NCBI GenBank assembly: GCA_024400915.1
Contig: JAKSLX010000001.1
Span: forward strand, 62,001 to 126,000
Direction of reading: 5' to 3'
Length of the DNA: 64,000 nucleotides
Source of the DNA: Treponema sp.
GTDB taxonomy: Bacteria > Spirochaetota > Spirochaetia > Treponematales > Treponemataceae
This document shows positions 28,359 to 36,082 of the stretch, piece by piece. The position numbers and the translations under genes were made by a program. The notes under the pieces are model-generated. The model saw nothing but the letters and a program-made list of their open reading frames with translations. It did not search any database and was not told the DNA's origin. Each line of letters starts with the position of its first letter. Positions within the stretch are counted from its first letter, which is position 1.

Positions 28359-29348
28359 TTATTCCGAAACGGCAATTCTGAATCCAAAGTAATTGTAGGA
28401 TTCACTTGGATTAAAGGAATACCTGTCGCCTGCCCCGTAAAACATGGTGTACTGGTTCCAGCTTCCGCCACGCATTACACGTTCACTGCCATATTCCGGT
28501 CCTGTCTGGCGATTATCCGACTGAGGAGCATCATAGGTTGCTTCCCAATCCCAGCAGAATTCAAGAACATTGCCGCACATGTCAAAAAGCCCTGCACCGT
28601 TTGCAGCAGCAGTTCCAACAGGATGAGTTTCCTTGCTGTTATCCGAAATCCAGCCAAGAGTCGTAACTTCTACAGATTCATCGTTGTCACCATTGGCATT
28701 TACCTGTCCGCTGGCAAGCAAATCTGACTGAAGCTTTCCAGAAGTGTTTCTTGCGGCATATTCCCATTCGGCTTCCGTAGGCAACCTGTAGCCGTTTTGA
28801 TTCCAGTCGCATTTACAAAGATCACATACCGCCATGTCAGTGGCATCACGAATTACATCCCCCCTGTAAGTGTAGCAGGGATTTTTTCCGTCCATTTCAG
28901 AAAAGGCATTGCACCACACGATTGCATCATACCAGTTGATGTTTGTTACGGGCTGAAGGGTATCCTTTTTTGAAGGAGAAGCTCCTCGGCGACCATCGTT
29001 TCCTTCCTGCCCTGGATTTGAAAAAACATAGCCGTTGCGTTCTGCCCACACTCGGACCAGATACCACAAAGAATATGTTGTTTCATACCTGTTTATGGAA
29101 TACGGTCTTACGGTTCTTTTTGAAGAAATGGTCTGGGAATATTCCCCGATGATGAATTCGGAATTTGAAGACGCAAGCTCTACCAGATCAAGATCCGGAT
29201 ATTTTTTTGAAACGGGTCTGCTAGTTTTTTTCTGAACCTTTCTTTCAGTACGGTCAACTTCCCGCCTTTCATTTACAGGTTTCTGCTGTGCAAACAAGGC
29301 AACCAAAACAAATGCAGAAACTGAAAACAGGCTTACGAGTCTTTTCAT
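28359..29348 (-). CDS. Secreted formylglycine-generating-enzyme-like (SUMF1) domain protein
   Basis: A 329-aa protein with an N-terminal signal peptide (MKRLVSLFSVSAFVLVALFAQQ) and, from about residue 65, an FGE-sulfatase domain. Visible hallmarks are PVTNINWYDAIVWCNAFSE, YRLPTEAEWEYAARN, GLFDMCGNVLEFCWDW and RVMRGGSWNQ, ending in FGFRIAVSE. The stretch before the end lacks the cysteine pair that catalyses formylglycine formation in true FGE (it reads MFYGAGDRYSFNP). It is therefore probably a binding or structural paralogue, common in Treponema, not a sulfatase activator. The start overlaps the corA stop by four bases. Confidence 0.88.
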   Translation of the reverse strand: MKRLVSLFSVSAFVLVALFAQQKPVNERREVDRTERKVQKKTSRPVSKKYPDLDLVELASSNSEFIIGEYSQTISSKRTVRPYSINRYETTYSLWYLVRVWAERNGYVFSNPGQEGNDGRRGASPSKKDTLQPVTNINWYDAIVWCNAFSEMDGKNPCYTYRGDVIRDATDMAVCDLCKCDWNQNGYRLPTEAEWEYAARNTSGKLQSDLLASGQVNANGDNDESVEVTTLGWISDNSKETHPVGTAAANGAGLFDMCGNVLEFCWDWEATYDAPQSDNRQTGPEYGSERVMRGGSWNQYTMFYGAGDRYSFNPSESYNYFGFRIAVSE

Positions 29349-30409
29349 GTTTTTTTACCTCTCTTTTCCGCTATCTTATCCTGTTTCTTAAGATAGTTCT
29401 TCTGCTTCCTTTCGGCATGCTTCTGCTTCAAAGTTGTCTTTTTTCTTAATGTAGCTTCTACAGGTTTGTCGCTCAACTTAAGGAAAGCATTGGTTATGAA
29501 AATGGATACAAGACAGAATACAGTAACGATTACGACTGCCCATTTCCCTGTGTTTTCAAATGGAAGTCTTACGTTCATTCCGTAGAATGATGTAATCAAT
29601 GTAGGAGCCATGAGAACCAGGTTAAGAATGGCAAGCTTCTTCATGACTATGTTCAGGTTGTTGGAAATGATGGATGTCAAAGTATCATTGGTCTGGGCAA
29701 GAAGACTTGTGTAAGTATCAGCCATTTCCATAGCCTGACGGTTATCGATTTCAACGTCATCAATCCAGTCCTGATCTTCTTCATCAAGCTTAATGATTCT
29801 TGTCTTGCGGAACTTTTCCAAAAGCATCTGGTTAGACTTAAGTGAAGTGGTAAAGTAAACCAGTGATTTCTGAATATTCTGAAGCTGAACAAGTTCGTGG
29901 TTCTGAACTGAACGCATAACTTCATTCTGAATTGAAGTTGTACGGCGGTTAAGTTCCTTAAGGTATCTAAGGAACATCATGTCTGCACGAGCCATGAAGC
30001 GAATTGTGAAAGCAGGAAAATCCTTAAGCGAAAGTTCCTTTACTCGGTTGGCGGCAAAATCCTTGAGGACTTCACAGTCGGTCCAACAAATCGTAATGAA
30101 AAACCTTTCCTTGATGATAATACCAAGCGGAGCCGTAAAATAACTTACATCGTCACCAGGTGAAAAAACAGGAAGTCTGATGATAGTAATGATGTAATTT
30201 TCGTCTTCGTTTTTTTCGATTCGGGAAAGTTCGTCAGGGTCAAGAAAGTCAAGGAGATTCTCCTGTTCAATGCTGAACTTTTCCTCCAGTTCCCTTATAT
30301 CATCGCGGGTAACACAGCGGGCATCAACCCAAGTATTTCTTCCGCGGTCGAGTTCTTCTTCATCTCTCCTAACAAGTCTTCCGTTTTCCTGCTGCCAGTA
30401 TGTAATCAT
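29345..30409 (-). CDS. corA: CorA-type divalent cation (Mg2+/Co2+) transporter
   Basis: A 354-aa CorA channel. A long cytoplasmic N-terminal domain is followed by two C-terminal membrane helices, with the signature FYGMN between them near residue 275. The final 45 residues are a strongly basic Lys/Arg tail (TLKQKHAERKQ, KIAEKRGKK), longer than usual. ATG at 30409 is preferred over an upstream TTG (30430) because GGAGA lies seven bases before it. About 120 bases of leader precede it, holding a small ORF and an attenuator-like hairpin (30452-30540). The gene is the first of the corA-FGE-171aa-recCBD run. Confidence 0.92.
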   Translation of the reverse strand: MITYWQQENGRLVRRDEEELDRGRNTWVDARCVTRDDIRELEEKFSIEQENLLDFLDPDELSRIEKNEDENYIITIIRLPVFSPGDDVSYFTAPLGIIIKERFFITICWTDCEVLKDFAANRVKELSLKDFPAFTIRFMARADMMFLRYLKELNRRTTSIQNEVMRSVQNHELVQLQNIQKSLVYFTTSLKSNQMLLEKFRKTRIIKLDEEDQDWIDDVEIDNRQAMEMADTYTSLLAQTNDTLTSIISNNLNIVMKKLAILNLVLMAPTLITSFYGMNVRLPFENTGKWAVVIVTVFCLVSIFITNAFLKLSDKPVEATLRKKTTLKQKHAERKQKNYLKKQDKIAEKRGKKT

Positions 30410-30451
30410 CTTTTTTCTCCGGAACGGCAACGGGATAACGCTGCCTGTGAA

Positions 30452-30526
30452 TTACACCCACAAAAAACTGAGGCGTATCGGTGTTGTCAAACATTGGTGA
30501 TAACCGGAACTACTGCCACCGTCCAT
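30452..30526 (-). CDS. Candidate 24-codon leader ORF of corA
   Basis: Reads MDGGSSSGYHQCLTTPIRLS plus FLWV and stops 42 bases before the corA ATG. It has the best Shine-Dalgarno of the neighbourhood, AAGGAGG at 30538-30532, five bases before the ATG. The start codon falls exactly in a 5-base bulge of a hairpin built from the Shine-Dalgarno region and the 3' half of the ORF. I recognise no homologue. The role as a regulatory leader peptide is inferred from position, in analogy to the corL and mgtL leader peptides of Salmonella Mg2+ transporters. Confidence 0.55.
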   Translation of the reverse strand: MDGGSSSGYHQCLTTPIRLSFLWV

Positions 30527-30538
30527 ATACGCCTCCTT
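30461..30538 (-). promoter_or_regulatory. Attenuator-like hairpin with U-run in the corA leader
   Basis: On the minus strand GAGGCGTAT (30535-30527) pairs perfectly with ATACGCCTC (30478-30470). CGGTG (30521-30517) then pairs with CACCG (30483-30479). The only interruption is a 5-base bulge, ATGGA, on the 5' side that contains the leader ORF start codon. The closing stem runs directly into A-GTTTTTTG (30468-30461), as in an intrinsic terminator. Part of the Shine-Dalgarno lies in the stem, so translation and hairpin formation would exclude each other. The pairing is directly visible; regulation is inferred. Confidence 0.6.
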
Positions 30539-30570
30539 ATAGATAAAAAACAAAAAGATGAATTAGTTAC

Positions 30571-30624
30571 TGGAAAAATGACTCACGCGGATAACCGTCT
30601 CAAGCCTGCTCCGTCATTTTTCCA
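30571..30624 (-). terminator. Hairpin after the 647-aa gene / before the corA leader
   Basis: A 12-bp perfect stem, TGGAAAAATGAC with GTCATTTTTCCA (+ strand arms 30571-30582 and 30613-30624), closes a 30-base loop. It lies 23 bases after the stop of the upstream 647-aa gene, so it could terminate that transcript, although the T-stretch is inside the stem. The loop contains AGCAGGCTTG (minus strand), which recurs in the structured region at 45121-45266. It may be a structured leader element instead. Confidence 0.4.
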
Positions 30625-30647
30625 ACCAGTTGATTGCCTTTAAGAAT

Positions 30648-32588
30648 TTAGTTGGATGGTAAATTCTTGACTATCTTAAGTATATACAATTCTACGTAAC
30701 GTTTCAAAGCCGGGTGGTTCTTGATCTTCATCATGCTCGGTGTATCAACAAGAGCTTCTGCAAGATGACTGATTCTTTCTGCATTGAAGGTATCAGCCTT
30801 AAGGGTGCGGAGAACTTTCCTGAAGTAATCACGGATGAGGGCATCAACATCTTCACCAAGATTCTCGTAATTCTGCTTTCCGATTCGGTCGTTCCATTCG
30901 TGCATGTAGCCTTTGAGCTCACGATCAAGGGTACTGTTTTCAGGAACAAACTGAGCTTCAATTTCCATGGCGGCCTTACGGAGATCTCTGCGGCGGGCCT
31001 TCAACGGATCAACACTGTCGTCTTCATCCCTCTTGCGGAATTCTTCCCTTTCCTTTTCCTTTACTTCTTCCTGAGCCTTTAGGGTAACAGACTCCTTCTT
31101 GTTTTTCTTAACCTTATCCTTTGGCTTACGGAAAATAAGCTTGAGGATGAGGGAAATAACCGGAATTGAATACCAGAACGGAAGCTTGAGTTTTGCATCG
31201 GCCAGAATTTCCTGACGACTAACCATAAGTATTTCACTATATGGAATTCTTTCTCCATCCTTATAAAGCGCAATATGCCCTGTAGACTGATCCTCAAGTG
31301 AAACAACCTGAAGAAATGGAGAATTCAAAAGTGCATGGAGGATTGGTTCAACAGATGCAATTTCCCGTTCAAGACAATCTTCAAAAGCCGCATTTTCGCG
31401 CATTTCTGGAAGAACATCATATTCAAGAAGTCTGTGATACCAGCTCTTGATAAGGGCTTCACGAACAAGAACGCGAATATCATTTGCAAGACGCAGGATT
31501 AAAGGAACAACCTTTTCCTTATAGATGTAATAACCGGCATCGTTTGACACCTTGAAAACCAAAAGGTCCGGCAGCTGATTGTTTGGAGCCTCAGTTGTCT
31601 TCATGCGAAGATGTTCCTTAAGCTGATCTTCCTTGTACTGACCGAGAAGTGGAATTCCGTTTTTATCCTTCATCTTGACGATGTCTGCCATATTGTAGTA
31701 ATAAGGCGGATTTTTCATGAGGACATCCAGCTGTTCAAAAGCTGCTTCCTGGGCAAGGCGCTCCTGAGTCTTGGATTTATGATATGAAGTGGCAACTTCA
31801 ATGATAGCAACAGACTGAAGGATAGAAATATCTTCCGGTGTAAAGTCTTTGAGCTTTGTGTAATCCTGCTTGAGGAAATAGCACATCTGGCTCCAATAGT
31901 AGAATGTATCTCCGCTTGTCTTGAGGACATCAAGAGCAGCCTGAGGATTCTGCACAAACTGGGTAAAGAAGTTCTTTATTGAAAGTTCCTTTCCAGGATT
32001 TGAAATCGTAAGTTTTTTGAGGAAGTAGTCGTGGCTTTCTTCCTTATGCAAGAGTTCCTGAACCTTCTTGAGACAAATCTGAACAAGACGTTCCATAGGA
32101 TAGTTTGAAGGATAAAGCAAAGCCGGGAAATTCTTTCCGAAAACTATGCAGTAAAGCTTTTTGTCGTCAAGTTCTTCCTTCTGAAGTCTGCTGTAAACGA
32201 TTTCATCCGGTTCAACCTTTGTAAGTATGTCATGAGGAACCTGCTTTGGAAGTTCATTTACATTCGGAAGAGGAACCAGCGGATTTGTTTCAATGGACGT
32301 AAGGATTTCATTGTATTTCTCGATGAAATATGGAACGCAGCAAAGGAAATCCTTGTTCCTGATGGAAACTATTGCAACCTGTTTGTCGGCAACAAGTGAA
32401 TTAAGTTCAGCTTCCAGCACCATCTTGTAGTCTGCACTGCAATATGACACAAGATCAGGATTTTCCTCAATGTGATGCTGAGCATAACGATGGATATAGT
32501 CCGCAAACTGACCATATTCCAGCATATTTGTTTTCTGCTTGTTACAGTTGTACTTTAAAAGCGTAAGAATGTTTGAAGTGGTTGCCAT
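30648..32588 (-). CDS. Hypothetical protein, 647 aa, conserved-looking, C-terminal membrane-proximal and charged region
   Basis: I do not recognise the family. The protein is mostly helical and acidic-to-neutral over residues 1-470. A short hydrophobic stretch (LPFWYSIPVISLILKLIF, about residues 480-500) follows, then a Lys/Glu-rich segment (KPKDKVKKNKKES ... EKEREEFRKRDEDD), and a helical tail. There is no signal peptide. It may be a cytoplasmic protein anchored by one hairpin. ATG 32588 is chosen over ATG 32597 because a strong promoter puts the transcript start at or next to it and there is no Shine-Dalgarno. It is a single-gene unit with a hairpin behind it. Confidence 0.75.
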   Translation of the reverse strand: MATTSNILTLLKYNCNKQKTNMLEYGQFADYIHRYAQHHIEENPDLVSYCSADYKMVLEAELNSLVADKQVAIVSIRNKDFLCCVPYFIEKYNEILTSIETNPLVPLPNVNELPKQVPHDILTKVEPDEIVYSRLQKEELDDKKLYCIVFGKNFPALLYPSNYPMERLVQICLKKVQELLHKEESHDYFLKKLTISNPGKELSIKNFFTQFVQNPQAALDVLKTSGDTFYYWSQMCYFLKQDYTKLKDFTPEDISILQSVAIIEVATSYHKSKTQERLAQEAAFEQLDVLMKNPPYYYNMADIVKMKDKNGIPLLGQYKEDQLKEHLRMKTTEAPNNQLPDLLVFKVSNDAGYYIYKEKVVPLILRLANDIRVLVREALIKSWYHRLLEYDVLPEMRENAAFEDCLEREIASVEPILHALLNSPFLQVVSLEDQSTGHIALYKDGERIPYSEILMVSRQEILADAKLKLPFWYSIPVISLILKLIFRKPKDKVKKNKKESVTLKAQEEVKEKEREEFRKRDEDDSVDPLKARRRDLRKAAMEIEAQFVPENSTLDRELKGYMHEWNDRIGKQNYENLGEDVDALIRDYFRKVLRTLKADTFNAERISHLAEALVDTPSMMKIKNHPALKRYVELYILKIVKNLPSN

Positions 32589-32624
32589 AATATCCATTAT
32601 ATAATGAAAGAAATCAGTTGTAAA
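32589..32624 (-). promoter_or_regulatory. Promoter of the 647-aa gene, apparently leaderless
   Basis: -35 TTTACA (32624-32619), a 17-base spacer, and -10 TATAAT (32601-32596) on the minus strand. Seven bases separate the -10 from ATG 32588, the normal distance to a transcription start. The mRNA would then begin at the start codon. Confidence 0.55.
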
Positions 32625-32968
32625 TTGATATTATTTTCAGGTGGAGTTCTCAATGAAATCTATTTTTTGAATCCCTGCTTCATCCTCGGCGAATAATTAT
32701 AAGTCAATGTGCCGACTGCAAAAAGATAATACACAAGGCATACTAAGACAACCCAACTTTTCACATAGCGGCCATCAGAACATCCGAATAGTAAACATAA
32801 AACAGCAGAATTGTATACGAAACACAAAACAACGGGGGCCTTAAAATTACAAAAAAAGCAGTACGGAATTGCCATGTACCAATTATTGCCATCAAAGATT
32901 TCATTATGCTATAATTCCCGAAAATTTGCGTTTTTAAATTTTGAACCTGTTAATAAATGAGTTAAAGA
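32598..32968. other. Intergenic region between divergent genes
   Basis: It holds the minus-strand promoter of the 647-aa gene at its left end and a plus-strand promoter at 32886-32915. Between them a hydrophobic 71-codon frame (32660-32875, minus strand, MAIPYCFFCNF...) is open, but it lacks a ribosome-binding site. I see no RNA gene or repeat. Confidence 0.5.
32886..32915 (+). promoter_or_regulatory. Putative sigma-70 promoter of the lipoprotein pair
   Basis: TTGCCA (32886-32891), an 18-base spacer and TATAAT (32910-32915). This gives a leader of about 45 bases before the ATG at 32969. Confidence 0.5.
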
Positions 32969-35900
32969 ATGAAAAAAAGTTCTCCTCTATCAAAAATCAC
33001 AGCAATTATTCTTACTGTTTTGTTTCTTGATTCATGTGAAAATTTCATGAATGGCAACGAATTAAAGTCTGAAATAGACAATAATATTCTTGATGCAAAT
33101 ACCGAACGGGTTGAAGTTTCCATCTTTGCCATGAGTTCCTACGGAACTTTAACGGGAGAAACTGGAGGAACATATAAAATAGGAACAACCGGCAGAAAAC
33201 TTGAATTTTCCGAAAATGAAAATTACCAGTTTGTTGGCTGGAAGGTTTCTGATGCAGAAGGAAAGGAAGTTGGATGTACAAAAACTGACTTGATTCATAT
33301 CAGCAATCCAAATTCTAAATCAACAACTTTCAGTGTTCTTGGGACTGCAAGGAATTTCAGAATAGAAGCTGTCTGTGCTCCACGTCCAAAAGTTACTTTG
33401 ATTTCTCCATTTTACATTACGAGCGGAATAAATTTTGATTCTGATATTGAAGTTTATTTTTCGCAATCTGTGTCTAAGGATAATTTTGAATTCTCACAGG
33501 AAGAAATTAGTGCCTATGGAGAATTTGCACAGAGCACAGACAATGGAACAATTCTTATAGCTGGTGAAAAATATTTCAAGAACATTCAGATTACGGATTC
33601 CAACGGTACAAATTTAAGTACATATTACAAAAATCCTGTTCTCTCAAGTGATGGAAAAAAGCTTACGCTTTCTTACGACAAATCAAAGATTTATGATTTT
33701 TCTTCAAATCCTGTAAAAGATATTTTTGTTTCCGTTTCATCGGACATTTACTGTGAATATGGTATGGGAGATGGCACAAAGGCAAAAATTTACGCCGCTA
33801 AAGAAAATCTTGAGCACAACTTCAGGATAGGCAATGAAACTACAGAAAAATCTTCATTTACGCTTTCTTCATTGTGCAACGGCGTTTCGGTCGGCCAATT
33901 TTCTGAAGAAGGTCTTAAAACGCTCAACCTTGGTCAGGCAATCAGCGTTGATTTTGCTCCAGCTTCAAAATACGAATTTATCAGCTGGAACATTCAGGGA
34001 AATGACAACAATGAGCTTGAAATCACAGAAAATGGAACGAATCTTCTTATAGTTGTAAAGAAAGCTGTCAGTGGAGTTGTCATCAGTCCTATCTGTCAGA
34101 GAGAAATATCTTCAAAGGTTTACATAACAGGAAAAAACAGTACGATTTCTCCGCTTGCTGCAGTTGTTCCTCTTGAAATATATCCAGGTGAAAAGATTGT
34201 TCTCAACGCAAACTACGATTCTTCTTTGTATTCATTTGCAGGCTGGCATGTATGGAACAAAACTTTGGGATATATAATTTCTGATGAAGAGGTTGACGAA
34301 TATTTTTCTTGCAACGATTGGACTAATCCAAACACAGAAGTTACCTTAAAAAAGCCTTGCCCTGAGTTTGAAATTACGGGCAACAGTTATCCTCGTCCTC
34401 ACATTATTACTCATTATCCTATTTACGAAAGGGCCAACAGAGATCAGGCAATTACAGTTTCCTTTGACCAGAATATTTCTGAAGAAACCTTCTATTATTC
34501 AGAAAAAGAAATGGAAGACTTGAAGTATGAATACAGAGACTGCAAGTCTGTTGATTTTTTGTCTGACGAAAAGGGATGCTACTCATTTAAATATGTAAAA
34601 ATGGTTGATGTTTATGGCAATACCGAGACAAACTACCTCTACAGAAACCTCACAATTACTGAACGTGGCGGAGTAAAAAGCAATTATTCTAAATACTATG
34701 ACAGACCATATTTAAGCGACAGCAAGACTCTTGTAATTCCAGCAAAAATTGTTGCTGATAGTGAAGGAAAGTTGATAATAGGTGATTTGCCTCCAGCAAA
34801 TGCCGATGTCTTTATTCAGGTTGGAAGCGGTTACGGTTATTATGCGGAAGGAACTTTTATTCCGTTGGTTTATGATTCTGGCTGTTCATGGGTTTATTCT
34901 ACAAATGATCAAGTTGACGGAACTAAACCTGAGTTTACATCTAATAGCACTTCTATTTATCGAAAAACATCCACCAACAAGAATTCTTTGAGAAGTTCTA
35001 GAGCAAATGTCGATTATTTTCAGGCACTTACAGAAAACAATGACGGACTGTTTGTTGTGAAAGGCGAAGTTAAAGATGCTGGAAGCAACCTTTTGAAAGT
35101 GAGTTTGCAATATGAACGCATTGAAGATCAGTATCAGAATGTTTTGACAAATCCTGAGTCAGGAAAAATCAATGTTGATTTTGAAAACCGTGAATCAAGC
35201 GGAAGTTTTAACACTGTACTTGATTTGACTGTTCTAAAAGACGGTTTGTATAAAATCTGGCTTGAAGCAGAAGACAGTGCAAACAACAAAGTTGTTTATC
35301 CTACCGCTTACGACAAGTGCTATTATTTCTATCTGGACCGTACACCGCCAGCACCAGTTGATTTGAGTAATATTAAAATTTACCAGCGTTACAAGCATGT
35401 AAAGATAGATGGCCAGTGGACCGCCACAAAACTGTCAACTGATTATGATGCGTATCTTTATTTCAATGATATTTCTAAAGAGAATGTAACTAATTTTACA
35501 GGAGCAAAAATTCTGGAATTCTCAGGCAGTGGAAAATACAGTATCCGACAGAGGGACAAGGCAGGAAATCAGACAATTACCTGGATTGATTATGAACTTG
35601 AAGAAGAAGTCCCTGGATATTCATATCTGTATAAAGACGGCTGGTTCTCAAAGAATGATTATGAAGGTAAAGACAGCTATGCAAGGTCAGTAAAGTCGAT
35701 AGAAAATAAAACATACCTTATAAACAAAGAAGAACTTGACTCGTATGCAATTCCAGATTCATATAAAACGATTCCAGAAGGTCTGAAAGATTTCATTTGC
35801 GACTGGTATTTGCTTACAGATGAAAACGGTAGGCATTATTACCTGGATTGTTTGAATAATTATTTTGGAGGAAATGATTCTGCTCAAACTGTATGGGCAA

Positions 35901-36067
35901 ACAGACTTTACAAGGCATCCTACTACTATTATTCGCCTGACATGTTTTACTATAACGGAAATCCTTCGTCTACGGATGACAAGAACAGGTATTCAGATTG
36001 GGCTTTCCAAAATCTGGGAATAAAAGCCCGAATTTATTCAGAATATGTTGATAAGGATTACAACTAA
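32969..36067 (+). CDS. Large repeat lipoprotein (InlB-type and Ig-like repeats)
   Basis: A 1032-aa exported protein. The N-terminus is a signal peptide with a spirochaete-type lipobox LFLDSC (Cys23). Two tandem modules follow. Each has an InlB B-repeat-like unit with FVGWKV, FISWNI or FAGWHV cores (sequence that wraps glycine-rich strands ending in W). Each is then followed by an Ig-like Big_5-type unit starting PRPKVTLISPF (about residue 138) or PRPHIITHYPI (about residue 475). Residues 690-790 resemble another Ig-like domain with SLQYERIEDQ. The C-terminus is rich in Tyr. Surface display and binding are inferred from the architecture; the ligand is unknown. It is followed 15 bases later by a related lipoprotein. 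Confidence 0.8.
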   Translation: MKKSSPLSKITAIILTVLFLDSCENFMNGNELKSEIDNNILDANTERVEVSIFAMSSYGTLTGETGGTYKIGTTGRKLEFSENENYQFVGWKVSDAEGKEVGCTKTDLIHISNPNSKSTTFSVLGTARNFRIEAVCAPRPKVTLISPFYITSGINFDSDIEVYFSQSVSKDNFEFSQEEISAYGEFAQSTDNGTILIAGEKYFKNIQITDSNGTNLSTYYKNPVLSSDGKKLTLSYDKSKIYDFSSNPVKDIFVSVSSDIYCEYGMGDGTKAKIYAAKENLEHNFRIGNETTEKSSFTLSSLCNGVSVGQFSEEGLKTLNLGQAISVDFAPASKYEFISWNIQGNDNNELEITENGTNLLIVVKKAVSGVVISPICQREISSKVYITGKNSTISPLAAVVPLEIYPGEKIVLNANYDSSLYSFAGWHVWNKTLGYIISDEEVDEYFSCNDWTNPNTEVTLKKPCPEFEITGNSYPRPHIITHYPIYERANRDQAITVSFDQNISEETFYYSEKEMEDLKYEYRDCKSVDFLSDEKGCYSFKYVKMVDVYGNTETNYLYRNLTITERGGVKSNYSKYYDRPYLSDSKTLVIPAKIVADSEGKLIIGDLPPANADVFIQVGSGYGYYAEGTFIPLVYDSGCSWVYSTNDQVDGTKPEFTSNSTSIYRKTSTNKNSLRSSRANVDYFQALTENNDGLFVVKGEVKDAGSNLLKVSLQYERIEDQYQNVLTNPESGKINVDFENRESSGSFNTVLDLTVLKDGLYKIWLEAEDSANNKVVYPTAYDKCYYFYLDRTPPAPVDLSNIKIYQRYKHVKIDGQWTATKLSTDYDAYLYFNDISKENVTNFTGAKILEFSGSGKYSIRQRDKAGNQTITWIDYELEEEVPGYSYLYKDGWFSKNDYEGKDSYARSVKSIENKTYLINKEELDSYAIPDSYKTIPEGLKDFICDWYLLTDENGRHYYLDCLNNYFGGNDSAQTVWANRLYKASYYYYSPDMFYYNGNPSSTDDKNRYSDWAFQNLGIKARIYSEYVDKDYN

Positions 36068-36082
36068 AGAGAGCGTTTTGAT

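Noticed and set aside
32660..32875. A hydrophobic 71-codon minus-strand frame
   Set aside because: It has no Shine-Dalgarno or promoter of its own and no recognisable family; an overlapping 47-codon frame is equally plausible. Kept only as a remark in the intergenic entry.
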